The notes: generated by a model from the letters alone, not told the origin. Counted from the first letter of the stretch, positions 8,794 through 17,553 are shown. The stretch: 48,181 bases of DNA from Butyrivibrio sp. (GCF_017635265.1 NZ_JAGBLU010000055.1:1-48181), one strand, 5' to 3'. Translations and numbers: made by a program.

Positions 8794-9024
8794 CTAACAT
8801 CGGACTTTATAATCTATCCTTCTATTTCTTTCTATGCCTTTTTTGCCGCGTAATGTCGCCAAATCGAGCGCACGAGTACTAAGCATATCGATCGTGCAAT
8901 CATATGCTCTGGTTTCTATGGCTGTGAAATTTGTAAACATCATATTTCTCATTGAAAGCTTAAAACCTTGCCTTTCGTAGTATTTCTGTTTTAATCCAAT
9001 TAACAAAAAAGGAAGCGACCGCAT
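8794..9024 (-). CDS. small hypothetical protein or remnant
   Basis: A 76-codon frame between the ATPase gene and its terminator, rich in Arg, Met and Tyr (KQKYYERQGFKLSMRNMMF). The frame is open further upstream and there is no good ribosome binding site at the first ATG, which points to a fragment of a larger gene rather than an intact one. No family recognised. Confidence 0.3.
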   Translation of the reverse strand: MRSLPFLLIGLKQKYYERQGFKLSMRNMMFTNFTAIETRAYDCTIDMLSTRALDLATLRGKKGIERNRRIDYKVRC

Positions 9025-9077
9025 ATTTATATTGATGATTGCATCAAAATAAATAGGACAGGCTTGTTTAGAAGACC

Positions 9078-10118
9078 TTATTCATAAGTTTTAGCAACAA
9101 TCTCAAATCGAGGAAGCAGCAAAGAAATATAACCATGTCCCGAAGATATGATTATACCTCTTTTTATCAGTCTATCACGGTATCTTGAGAAAACAGCAGA
9201 TGTCATGCCTACCTTCTTACATATTTCACTGACTTTGGTCTCATCCTTTTTTATTGCAAGAATGACTGCTCTATCCTGCTTTGATAATGAGGACCATATT
9301 TTTTTATATACAAAATCATCAAGCATATCATCAAGCTTGAGGAGAATTTCTCTTAACTCCATTTCATCTCTATATTCATAATATAGAAGACCTAGCGCTT
9401 GGAATGCAAAAGCATATCCCTTAGTTATCCGTGCAAGGTTCTTGGCATTGTCTTCATCAATCTGAAAAATATCTGCATACTGTTTCGTTATTTGATGCAA
9501 GCTTAGTGGTTCTAATGTTATTTTCGGCGTTCTAAGCAAAAAAGTAAGAGCTGGGTCGTTCTGGATTGCATAGATATTTTCATATAATCCTGTCATTAAC
9601 AGGAAAACCGGATAATCTTTTCTAACAAAAATTTGAAACTGACTCGCAAAGTGACGCATGTTGTCATCATGCATTACTTCATCAATAGTAATGATTACTT
9701 TTTTATTATGCTTTTTTAATGAAGAAAGCATATTATCTATGATGCTTACGTTATCCTGAAGAGTATCATTTCCATTAACACCAATACCAAAACCTGCGAT
9801 GGATATGTTGAATCCCTGTTTAAAGAAATCCGGGATTTTCTTGCAGGAATCGATCAAACGCATAGCACAGTCATTGATAAGATCCTGCGTTGAATTTAGG
9901 TCTATTACAATCCAATCCTTATCCTTCCCAAGTTCATTTGTTATTGAAGTCATAAGTACAGTCTTGCCACTTCCTCTGATTCCTTCGATAAGATATGCCT
10001 GACTGATTGGATTGTCAGCCTCAAATGTACTTAAGATCATATCCGTATTTTCATATCTGGATATATATTCATTTGGCTGTTTTCCAAAAGTAAGAGTAAA
10101 TGGATTATTCTTTTTCAT
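9078..10118 (-). CDS. AAA+/STAND-type ATPase with C-terminal winged helix
   Basis: A 346-residue ATPase. Walker A GIRGSGKT lies at about residues 46-53 and Walker B VIITIDEV at about 145. A sensor-like region follows (VFLLMTGLYENI), and the C-terminal 70 residues form a winged helix (SEICKKVGMTSAVFSRYRDR). The domain order is that of the ORC/Cdc6-like ATPase_2 group found in mobile and defence contexts. The start at 10118 is preferred because AAAGGA precedes it. An upstream in-frame ATG six codons earlier would remove that site. Three 28-bp repeats lie immediately upstream, and a DNA-binding winged helix makes autoregulation plausible. Function is unknown; it could act in DNA maintenance or abortive defence. 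Confidence 0.75.
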   Translation of the reverse strand: MKKNNPFTLTFGKQPNEYISRYENTDMILSTFEADNPISQAYLIEGIRGSGKTVLMTSITNELGKDKDWIVIDLNSTQDLINDCAMRLIDSCKKIPDFFKQGFNISIAGFGIGVNGNDTLQDNVSIIDNMLSSLKKHNKKVIITIDEVMHDDNMRHFASQFQIFVRKDYPVFLLMTGLYENIYAIQNDPALTFLLRTPKITLEPLSLHQITKQYADIFQIDEDNAKNLARITKGYAFAFQALGLLYYEYRDEMELREILLKLDDMLDDFVYKKIWSSLSKQDRAVILAIKKDETKVSEICKKVGMTSAVFSRYRDRLIKRGIIISSGHGYISLLLPRFEIVAKTYE

Positions 10119-10129
10119 AACATGACATC

Positions 10130-10213
10130 CTTTCATAATTCTTCATAATCCATTATACTTTCATAATTCTTCATAATTCAATATAGTTTTCATAAACTTT
10201 CATAATTAAATTA
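10130..10213. repeat. three 28-bp tandem repeats (iteron-like) upstream of the ATPase
   Basis: R1 10130-10157, R2 10158-10185 and R3 10186-10213 are each exactly 28 bp with no spacer. R1 and R2 share the first 20 bases, while R3 is more diverged. Every unit contains two TTCATAA boxes ten bases apart, so six boxes lie in register on one DNA face pattern. The array fills the gap between the ATPase start and the stop of the next gene, and its last three bases are that stop codon. Such arrays act as cooperative operators or replication iterons. Operator is more likely here. Confidence 0.75.
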
Positions 10214-10912
10214 CAATGCTTCTATATATTTCCTCGTTTCTGTATCCACAATGTATATCTTCTGGTTTCCATACGGATCCCCATTTGAGTATGTTGAAAA
10301 AAGATCCAGCGTCAGTACTCCTCCCAGATCAAGTGGTTCCTCTACAGGTGTATGTCCCACAACCTGATAAAAGAGATCATCCCTGAACATTCGGTAGAAA
10401 TCAGCCTGAGGTCTTGCCCAAATCGGTGAATTATCCCTCCACAGTTCCTGCTTACCCATACGGTTAATCCTTGCAAGGATATCATCAATCTCTTTCATAT
10501 GATATCCACACGTCTGAAAGACAAAACTCTCCGTGAGACCGGCATGACTGAACAGCACATCATCAATTTTATGGACAAATCTATAACGTTCTTCAATAAC
10601 ACGCTCCAGTCTGATAATACCTTCAATAGCAGTTATCCTTGCCTGGACAGAATACCCCGATTCCATGGCATCCCAAAGATAGGATACATCGTGGTTGCCA
10701 TAGCACCACAATGAATGGTCATGCTCTTTGCCAAATTCAGCAGCCCTGTCCAAAGTCTCGTTATATGCGTCTAAATCATTTCCCTTTCCCCAATCATCTA
10801 CCAGATCTCCGAGAATTACAATGTCATCGTAGCTGTTCTCATCAACTCTATCAGCCATATCAAAAATCCATGGCTTTAAATGTACATCAGGAATCACAAG
10901 TACTCTGCTCAT
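10211..10912 (-). CDS. calcineurin-like metallophosphatase
   Basis: A 233-residue metallophosphoesterase with the full set of metal ligands: PDVHLKP (Asp9, His11), GDLVDD (about 35-40), GNHD (72-75), FSHAGL (about 113) and GHTPVEEP near the C-terminus. The set resembles the Ser/Thr protein phosphatase / Ap4A hydrolase branch, which acts on phosphoproteins or dinucleotides. The substrate cannot be assigned. Preceded by GGAG. Same strand as and immediately upstream of the ATPase repeats, and 54 bases downstream of an XRE regulator gene, so the four genes 12004-9078 may form one functional block. Confidence 0.82.
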   Translation of the reverse strand: MSRVLVIPDVHLKPWIFDMADRVDENSYDDIVILGDLVDDWGKGNDLDAYNETLDRAAEFGKEHDHSLWCYGNHDVSYLWDAMESGYSVQARITAIEGIIRLERVIEERYRFVHKIDDVLFSHAGLTESFVFQTCGYHMKEIDDILARINRMGKQELWRDNSPIWARPQADFYRMFRDDLFYQVVGHTPVEEPLDLGGVLTLDLFSTYSNGDPYGNQKIYIVDTETRKYIEAL

Positions 10913-10966
10913 TTCAAAACTCCGATTATTCCAAACTGATTCATTGCTTCACTAACATTATGGCTC

Positions 10967-11323
10967 TCATCTTTTCTCAATCAGTACTTCCCATTTCTTT
11001 ACGGCTACAGGAACTAAAAGTTTATCAACACTTACACCCAAGAGACCGCTGAGAACATAAAGGTTTTCAATCACAAAAAATGATCCTTTATGGCGCCATT
11101 TATTAACTGCCTGTGGAGTAATACCCAATTTATCAGCGATAGTCTTATCTTTTAACCCTTTTGCTTTAATAAGATCACACACCCTATTCTTTGTAGCTTC
11201 AATGTCAAGTCCTTTTACCCTGTCAGGGTCTTCCCAGCATGCTGTGTAATCCAATAGTCCCAGTCTCTGCTGAAATCTATTCATTTCCATGATTTCCATT
11301 ATTTTTTCATATCCTTCATCCAT
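10967..11323 (-). CDS. XRE-family helix-turn-helix protein
   Basis: 118 residues. An N-terminal segment (about 1-45, with NRFQQRLGLLDY) is followed by a Cro/C1-type helix-turn-helix (about 46-105). That part reads VCDLIKAKGLKDKTIADKLG, then TPQAVNKWRHKG and a third-helix and C-terminal LSGLLGVSVDKLL. Probably a small DNA-binding regulator for the neighbouring phosphatase/ATPase genes. Ribosome binding site GAGGG. No metabolite-binding domain. Confidence 0.75.
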   Translation of the reverse strand: MDEGYEKIMEIMEMNRFQQRLGLLDYTACWEDPDRVKGLDIEATKNRVCDLIKAKGLKDKTIADKLGITPQAVNKWRHKGSFFVIENLYVLSGLLGVSVDKLLVPVAVKKWEVLIEKR

Positions 11324-11365
11324 AAATATTTTCCCTCTATGCCTACTCTGAATGTAATCTTTTCA

Positions 11366-12004
11366 TCAATCCCAAAGGTCCCAAAACCATTCTTTAAACA
11401 TATCAATAGCCCTGTCCTTGCACTCGTCTCTATATTGGTCAAGTTTCCTGCTTTCTTCAAAATATCGGCCTTCTATCTCTTTATATTCCGGCACATCGCC
11501 TGGATGATACAACCTGTACAAGCCCTCTTGTTTCTCCCTGGCAATTTCATCCTCTGTTCTTAGTTTTTCTCCCTGCTTCCCATATTTTTCTCTAAATTCC
11601 TGATATGCCTTATGATAATCCTCTTCATATTTGTTTTTCTTAGTGCAGGTATCCTCATTTGCTTCATTCAAAAGAAATATCATTTCTGACAAGATGTCAT
11701 CCCATTTCTTCATACCTGCATTATCAATATCATCTGGTCTACCTGTACCAAATACTGCATGTGAAGTGTTTCCGCAAAAATCCGGGTAGCTATGAGTTGT
11801 GTCTTTCAATTGTTTCAGCATCCCAGGCATCACCATCAAAAACCAGTAATCAATGCTCCATACATCGGAATCACAATAGCCATACTTTACACGCTGAATA
11901 ATAAACCTAATATTGCGTTTCCATCGTTTTATCTTATCAACCGGCTTCTCAAAACCTTTATACTTTTTCTCAATGCATGTTTTTCCTGTTTTTTCAATAT
12001 TCAT
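11366..12004 (-). CDS. hypothetical protein of a widespread Lachnospiraceae type
   Basis: A 212-residue soluble protein rich in Trp, Tyr and acidic residues (GYCDSDVWSIDYWFLMVMPG near residue 42, CKDRAIDMFKEWFWDLWD at the end). I remember similar proteins ending WDLWD in phage-like and accessory loci of gut Firmicutes, but no biochemical function. Weak ribosome binding site. The 78-bp repeated element and the tRNA remnant lie upstream. No catalytic motif seen. Confidence 0.6.
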   Translation of the reverse strand: MNIEKTGKTCIEKKYKGFEKPVDKIKRWKRNIRFIIQRVKYGYCDSDVWSIDYWFLMVMPGMLKQLKDTTHSYPDFCGNTSHAVFGTGRPDDIDNAGMKKWDDILSEMIFLLNEANEDTCTKKNKYEEDYHKAYQEFREKYGKQGEKLRTEDEIAREKQEGLYRLYHPGDVPEYKEIEGRYFEESRKLDQYRDECKDRAIDMFKEWFWDLWD

Positions 12005-12085
12005 TTCGCTTCTTATACCATGTAATCAATAAACTTATGCCTTTTCTCATATATATTGTATTGGAGATTAATTCTATTGTATATA

Positions 12086-12163
12086 AACCCGTGGTTGATA
12101 AATTAGAAAATCGCTCTATCAAAATGATTAAATAATAGTCCTAGAAACGGGTAGCAGGCATCC
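12086..12163 (-). repeat. copy 2 of the ~80-bp element
   Basis: Partner of 8617-8696. On the + strand ACCCGT at one end can pair with ACGGGT near the other (6 bp). In copy 1 the corresponding pairing is weaker but partly preserved through a wobble. The element is followed without a gap by a GGCATCC/GGATGCC hairpin. It sits 82 bases upstream of the 212-aa gene. Confidence 0.6.
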
Positions 12164-12262
12164 GTGGGATGCCATGCTTGCGACTCCGAGCTCTGCGAGG
12201 GGAACCTGCAACGCCCTGAGTCGTCTCTGCCTAAGTTCGATCACGCAAATCACAGATTTGCT
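12157..12262. ncRNA. three-hairpin structured region next to a tRNA remnant
   Basis: Three perfect dyads lie in about 105 bases: GGCATCC-gtg-GGATGCC (12157-12173), CGACTC...GAGTCG (12181-12223, enclosing further GGG/CCC pairing) and GCAAATC-aca-GATTTGC (12246-12262). The density of perfect short stems and the absence of a reading frame suggest a structured RNA or a mobile-element end. The family is not recognised and the coding strand is not certain; the adjacent tRNA half reads on the - strand. Confidence 0.45.
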
Positions 12263-12270
12263 ATCTCACT

Positions 12271-12308
12271 TAACAGTCAGGTGCTCTACCAATTGAGCTA
12301 TACCGCAA
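12271..12308 (-). pseudogene. tRNA-Asn(GTT) 5'-half remnant
   Basis: On the - strand the acceptor strand TGCGGTA, then TA, a perfect D arm (GCTC-AATTGGTA-GAGC), the stem side CCTGA and the loop CTGTTAA (anticodon GTT) are all present. The expected TCAGG and the whole T arm and 3' acceptor strand are missing; the sequence instead goes into GTGAGATAGC. It ends exactly at the anticodon loop, a usual crossover point for tRNA-targeting integrases. No 3' half was found in the window. Confidence 0.6.
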
Positions 12309-12393
12309 CTCTTAAGACTCTTTAATCATAGAACAAGCGTACAATAGCTATCGAGATGCAATGCGCAAACACCGTTTGCATTATGCGAACATG

Positions 12394-12413
12394 AAAAAAG
12401 CCCCAACCGGGGC
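12394..12413 (-). terminator. Rho-independent terminator of the helicase gene
   Basis: On the - strand GCCCC-GGTT-GGGGC is followed directly by six T. It lies 155 bases beyond the helicase stop codon and is a textbook intrinsic terminator. The other strand also has an A/T-rich flank but there is no + strand gene to close. Confidence 0.85.
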
Positions 12414-12567
12414 GAAAAATATCTATATAACGAAAAACAGAGCTAACATCACACAATGTGCAATGCCGCTCTGCAAAAGTCAAACTTTTTCTTTGTGATT
12501 GTATTCTACTAAATTTCCGACATTAACCGTCCTTTTATTCTTTTTATTACCAAGTTAAACCATGTAG

Positions 12568-15500
12568 TTATCTATATTTCTCCATCAACTCTCTTGCCAT
12601 ATCTACACAACTTGATTTTTTCCATGCCTTTGCATCGCCCACAATGTACAATCTATACTTAGCTCTGGTGACCGCAACATTGACTATATTTTTGTTAACA
12701 AAGCCTATACCTGTATTTTTATCGCTATCATCACATCCCAGAAGGAATATAACTTCATTAGCCTCCTTACCTTGGAAAGTGTGTACAGTACCGATTTTCT
12801 TATACTCATAGTCAAGCATATAGTCTTTGTCTATTTTAGTATCAGGATGATTTTTACAATATCGCTTTATATATTCTTTGATTCCTGCAACAACAGTTGT
12901 AAAAGGACTAATAATATATAAGCTAGGCTCAGGATTCTTACTAAAAGCTATTTCCAGTAACTCGCAAACCTTTTCTCCCTGTGCTTCTACAAAATGATCC
13001 CCATTACCTCTTTCTTTTCCTACTACATCAATCCACTCAGATCTATCTTTAATAAATTGTTTTTGTAGCTCAGCTTTGGGCTCTGCAGTTTTCTTTTTCA
13101 TGATGCCATTGTAGGAAATCGCATTGGAAATATCATACATAGGAGAAATGCACCTTCTATGAACCACTAAAGGTGATCCAACCCATTCTTCTCCGCCTTC
13201 ATTATTATCCAAATTGGTCCCTAAGCAATTAAGGGTATCTGCAAAGCTCTGCACGGATAAAGTTTTATTTTTATAAAAGTCAAGGTCAACATCGCTAAAA
13301 GCCATTTTTAAAAGGGCTAGATCATCTGTAACTACAGGCTCTACCTGTCTTGGATCTCCTACGATAATCGCCTTTCTACTTCTATACAATGCTCCAACCG
13401 CCATCTGTGGCTGAGCTTGTCCTGCTTCATCCACCACAAGAGTACCTATCACAGAAGGTCTCTTAACATCTCTCAAAAAATTTCCCACTGAAGCAAAAGT
13501 TGTTGATACTACCGGCACAAACAAAAATAATGTCTGCAAAACTGCCTGCACAAAGTTATCCTTATCGCTCTGAGCAAAATCTATTTTCTTTCCATCATCT
13601 CCCATACGGACACCCCAATAATGCCCCAAGGTCTTAAAGTTATCTCGGCAATGGTTGGAGGATAATACAAATTCTTTATTGAGCTTCATGGCAAGTGCAA
13701 ATAGCTTTTCTCTCTCTCTGTTATACTGCTCAGTAAGCCATGGATTTTCTACCTGTGCATCAGTTGATTCTTCAGTAGTTGAAAGAAGTTTTTCTATAAA
13801 CGCAGCATCAGCTATTGTAAGTTTTCTCATGCAGTCATTTTGATCATAAGCTTTTATCCGCGCCTCATATTTTGAAACAGCCTCATTATATGCGTTCTCA
13901 CTTGCTACGACTCTCATTTTCTCAGATTCAACATCAGATTTTAGCTTATCAATCTTAGCCTGTTTCTCTTTTAAGTTATCATCGACTCCATCGAGTTTAT
14001 ACGTATATTCTGAATACTGTCTCTGCATTTCTGCAGCTGATTTTTGTACTTCCGCAATTGATTTTTCAATTACATTTAATTCTTCCTGCTTCCTTGCAGC
14101 CTCCGATTCATAATTGTCTGCCAGACGGTTTGCCGAATCATATTTTTTCTTATTTAGAAGTTTTGTAATAAACGATACACTACTTCTAGTATTGAACGAA
14201 AGTTCATTATTTTCTTTAATCTGCTTATAAAGATTTTCTTTTTCCTGTCCTAAATTCTGATTCCTATACGCAAGCTCACTTAAAAGTTCAGACCTCTTAT
14301 CACGCTCTATCAAAAGCTTTTCTCTGTTTTCCTCTATATCAGCCAGTTCTGTCTGCACAATATTAATTTGCTCTGATATCTCGTTAATTTTATTCTTGCT
14401 ATCATTTCTTGTTTCTTCAAGACGCTTCCTGCTTGTCGTACATTTCATCATAGCTAATTGAAGATTATCCAAGTCTTTTTGATGTTTTCGTACTATAGCA
14501 AGCTGCTCGTTAAAAGCATCTCTAGCCTTAATATATTTTTCTCGTCTCTTACCGGCGGCTTCCTTATTGACGTAGAAATCCATATCAATTTTCATCAAAG
14601 CATTCCCATAAAAACGAGAAAGATTAGATCTTTTTCCAAGAGGAGCTGCTATCAATCCCCATGCACTAGCATCATCCAAAAGTTCTCGGGCATATTTTGT
14701 GAAATAAACATCTCGATATTCATCACCCGATTTAGTCGTTTCTATATCTTCTGATTTATCCGGATCAAATAGATCTTCCACTTCCCGCAGCTTTTCCTTC
14801 AATTCATCAGAATCATTGGCTAAAGGTTTAAGATCAGAAAGCATGCTCTTTGGCAATTCTTTTGAAATATTCTCAACTGCAGCATTATTGCATGAAGTTA
14901 CAAGCATACTGTAGTCATTTATGGAGTCATTTTTCAGTGAATACCATTTTGGAACAAACTTTGAATATGCGTTATTTTGCTTGTCACCATATTGAAATCT
15001 ATGCTCATCAAATGCATCATCCGGATTATCATACTTCGATAGCAGTATCGCTCTGTTTACTATATTTCCTACTATAACTTCTTTTAAAAGAGTTGTCTTT
15101 CCTGTTCCTGGAGGTCCATTAACAGAAAAAATATTACCATTACCATCAGTTACATCACCTACACCATTCAGCGCTGCATTTATCGCTACCTCCTGCATCA
15201 TTGCTGGCATAAACCTAGAAGGCCACTTACCCAGTGGAGCTACTTGTGGTCTTAGTAACATATTCAATACACATTCATGAAAATACTTATTTATCGGATT
15301 AATAAGATCTAACTGTTCATGATTACTATTAGCAGCAATTTCAATGTACTTTTGGAGATCTTCTGTCATCTTGCCAGTTTCAACAAGCTTATTGTTTTTG
15401 ACCTTTTCCAAAACCATATTAATATCTGTCGAAAAATAATCGTGACTAAGCCCTAAGTAATTATCATCCTCTTTCTTATCCTTAGTTTTCTCATCGGCAA

Positions 15501-16263
15501 ACACTTGAAATGACAATCCATAAATCACTTCATATGCATCAGGATTTTCATCTGTATTTTTGATACTTCCTCTTACATATTCATCAACAATATAAGAATA
15601 GAGTTTTTTTACTGTTTCCAGCTTAACAGCTTCAACAGCCAAACTCTTAGCAGTTGCTACCTTGTTAACATCAGTAACAACATCTGTACTTTCATGCCTT
15701 TCAATATTTTTATCAAAAAACTTTTCTTCAAGGTCTCTGCAATCCGAACTATATTTTTTGGCCTTTAGATACTCTGATAAATCACCATCTGTATCCTTTA
15801 ATTTATTCATTGCCCACAATACTGGAGATAGTGACAATGACTTTTCAGCGAACTTTCCGTCTGATGTAATCTGGAAACTTACCATAGCAATTTTTTCATT
15901 TGATTTTTCAGGACGCTTTGGTAAATCATTATAATCAACTTTGATATGCTTTGTTATCTCTTCAATACAACAATCTCGCTTTACCTTTCCAACATAGAAA
16001 GAAATATCTCCCCATAATTGCATACCACATTTTTCTGTTTCATCGCTGATTATTTGAAACAGATCTTTATCCATATCGTCATCTTTAAGCTTGATAAATG
16101 TTTCGAGGCTTTTGACACCAGTCGCTCCCATGGCAACTTTTTCTTTCTGCCTCCTAACTTTATTCATGACATCATAATTATCTGGATATTTATCCTGCGA
16201 TAAAAACTCAATTGCAAACCAGTAATTTAAAACTTTCTCAGCAAGTAACTGTGGTTTTTCCAT
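12568..16263 (-). CDS. large SF1 (UPF1-like) helicase with coiled-coil insertion
   Basis: A 1,231-residue protein. It starts with an uncharacterised N-terminal region (about 1-370) and Walker A GPPGTGKTT at about 383. A very charged coiled coil runs from about 578 to 795. Then come Walker B VVDEAG at about 940, motif III GDPRQ at about 966, motif V VHTFQGKE at about 1157 and motif VI VAVTRAKYRLYIVGD at about 1195. This is the AAA_11/AAA_12 arrangement of SF1B helicases. The ATG at 16263 has GGAGGG nine bases upstream, so a longer in-frame start is rejected. A single-gene transcription unit with its own terminator. Related long helicases occur in defence islands, but no nuclease domain is visible. 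Role in phage defence or DNA/RNA repair is inference. Confidence 0.85.
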   Translation of the reverse strand: MEKPQLLAEKVLNYWFAIEFLSQDKYPDNYDVMNKVRRQKEKVAMGATGVKSLETFIKLKDDDMDKDLFQIISDETEKCGMQLWGDISFYVGKVKRDCCIEEITKHIKVDYNDLPKRPEKSNEKIAMVSFQITSDGKFAEKSLSLSPVLWAMNKLKDTDGDLSEYLKAKKYSSDCRDLEEKFFDKNIERHESTDVVTDVNKVATAKSLAVEAVKLETVKKLYSYIVDEYVRGSIKNTDENPDAYEVIYGLSFQVFADEKTKDKKEDDNYLGLSHDYFSTDINMVLEKVKNNKLVETGKMTEDLQKYIEIAANSNHEQLDLINPINKYFHECVLNMLLRPQVAPLGKWPSRFMPAMMQEVAINAALNGVGDVTDGNGNIFSVNGPPGTGKTTLLKEVIVGNIVNRAILLSKYDNPDDAFDEHRFQYGDKQNNAYSKFVPKWYSLKNDSINDYSMLVTSCNNAAVENISKELPKSMLSDLKPLANDSDELKEKLREVEDLFDPDKSEDIETTKSGDEYRDVYFTKYARELLDDASAWGLIAAPLGKRSNLSRFYGNALMKIDMDFYVNKEAAGKRREKYIKARDAFNEQLAIVRKHQKDLDNLQLAMMKCTTSRKRLEETRNDSKNKINEISEQINIVQTELADIEENREKLLIERDKRSELLSELAYRNQNLGQEKENLYKQIKENNELSFNTRSSVSFITKLLNKKKYDSANRLADNYESEAARKQEELNVIEKSIAEVQKSAAEMQRQYSEYTYKLDGVDDNLKEKQAKIDKLKSDVESEKMRVVASENAYNEAVSKYEARIKAYDQNDCMRKLTIADAAFIEKLLSTTEESTDAQVENPWLTEQYNREREKLFALAMKLNKEFVLSSNHCRDNFKTLGHYWGVRMGDDGKKIDFAQSDKDNFVQAVLQTLFLFVPVVSTTFASVGNFLRDVKRPSVIGTLVVDEAGQAQPQMAVGALYRSRKAIIVGDPRQVEPVVTDDLALLKMAFSDVDLDFYKNKTLSVQSFADTLNCLGTNLDNNEGGEEWVGSPLVVHRRCISPMYDISNAISYNGIMKKKTAEPKAELQKQFIKDRSEWIDVVGKERGNGDHFVEAQGEKVCELLEIAFSKNPEPSLYIISPFTTVVAGIKEYIKRYCKNHPDTKIDKDYMLDYEYKKIGTVHTFQGKEANEVIFLLGCDDSDKNTGIGFVNKNIVNVAVTRAKYRLYIVGDAKAWKKSSCVDMARELMEKYR

Positions 16264-16558
16264 AAAACTATGCCCTCCACGGAGCTTAACACTTAATTTA
16301 TAAACGACATTAACCATTATACCGAATATTAAAGCGTCTGTAGATGGCATTTATAGAGATTATCAAAGTTCCGCTAACAGTTTCAGTTGCCTTAAGGCCA
16401 CATCTCGAAGCTTATCATTACTCAATCCATTGTATAGTAGTAGAATACTCCTATCTAATCGTAAGAAGAAATGAGTTTGTTTTCACCTAGATAACGTTTT
16501 TATTCTATAGTCACATTATAAATGTTATCATTCAATATTTATGTTACTGTACTTGATA
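16264..16558. other. intergenic region with a possible C-terminal gene remnant
   Basis: Upstream of the helicase. On the - strand 16363-16482 reads as an open fragment (HFFLRLDRSILLLYNGLSND, then LRDVALRQLKLLAEL and a stop) with no start codon or ribosome binding site. It looks like the end of a helical protein whose beginning is lost. The rest is AT-rich and presumably holds the helicase promoter; no strong consensus pair was picked. Confidence 0.3.
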
Positions 16559-17317
16559 TCACTTCACCAAAGCAAGCTCCTTCCTCTCATCAAATAGTTT
16601 CTGGATCTTATCTTCGTATTCTTCTTCGGCTTGCTTTTCCTCTTTTTCCTTCAAAGTTTCCTGAATGTCATCCAGATCCTTATCTATGCGTTCCATGAGT
16701 TTATCCCATTCCTTTTCGGTAAACTCCTGGTTTCCTATCTTGATCTTAACTTCGGTCTCATTGTTAAGAAGCTTATGATAAAGCTCAGTTTTATATGAGT
16801 TTATCTGTTCTATCAAAGAGTTTTCCTTAATCTCTGGCTCTTTTTCCGCGTCCGGAGTCTCGTTCTCCTCAGCAGTATCCTCTATCGGCTTGGACTTCTC
16901 TTCCTCGATCTCATAACGCTTCCTTGTGCAGTGATTATACTCATGAATGGCCCTCATGATCGCATTGAGATCTTCCGGCGTAAACATGCTGGCAGCCTTC
17001 GAAAGTTGATCAATGTTATCCACGTTCACATGAAGAGCTCCGCCACTTGGAAAATATATCTTAAGGACCTTTTCTTTCTCATACATGTTTCCAAGGGTTA
17101 TGGCATTCTGCTGATAATCGCATTCAAAAATCACGCCATTGTAATTGATGATGCCATCCTTAGCCAGGAAGTTATAAGGACATTTCTTCTCACTGGCCTC
17201 ACTGAGATGAGAACCAAAGCTTTTAGAAGTCTCATCTACGCCTGTATAATTCTCTTTTCCCGCTACAGAATATGTATTGTCCGCATAACGGTCAAGTGCC
17301 AATGCTGTTATACCCAT
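16559..17317 (-). CDS. hypothetical protein with acidic C-terminal coiled coil
   Basis: A 252-residue soluble protein. Residues about 47-130 form a compact domain (CPYNFLAKDGIINYNGVIFE ... MFTPEDLNAIMRAIHEYNH) that I recognise as recurring in Lachnospiraceae proteins of unknown role. The C-terminal 110 residues are Glu/Lys-rich helix (PIEDTAEENETPDAEKEPEI...). Strong site AGGAGGCTGGC. No signal peptide, enzyme motif or membrane span. Isolated on its strand, with the helicase downstream. A structural or secretion-related role has been suspected for such proteins, but nothing here proves it. Confidence 0.6.
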   Translation of the reverse strand: MGITALALDRYADNTYSVAGKENYTGVDETSKSFGSHLSEASEKKCPYNFLAKDGIINYNGVIFECDYQQNAITLGNMYEKEKVLKIYFPSGGALHVNVDNIDQLSKAASMFTPEDLNAIMRAIHEYNHCTRKRYEIEEEKSKPIEDTAEENETPDAEKEPEIKENSLIEQINSYKTELYHKLLNNETEVKIKIGNQEFTEKEWDKLMERIDKDLDDIQETLKEKEEKQAEEEYEDKIQKLFDERKELALVK

Positions 17318-17553
17318 AATGCCAGCCTCCTAGATGGTAACAAAAAACGTGCCCCTTCATAGGATAATCAATCCATTGAAAAGACACGCATTCCTTTTGC
17401 TATCTTATATATCGGTAATTCTCTTTAATTGTTTATACCACCAATAAAAAAGAATCATCTCCAAATCCATCTCTGAATTCTTTGCTGATCCTCTCTTTTT
17501 CCTTCTTGCGGTTGTAGGCCTTTCCACTTGGAACGCTTCTTGTTTCACCTCTA

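Noticed and set aside
12086-12311. Group I intron in the tRNA-Asn anticodon loop
   Set aside because: The tRNA break position suggested it, but no 3' tRNA half is found downstream and the conserved P7 core pairing is not seen.
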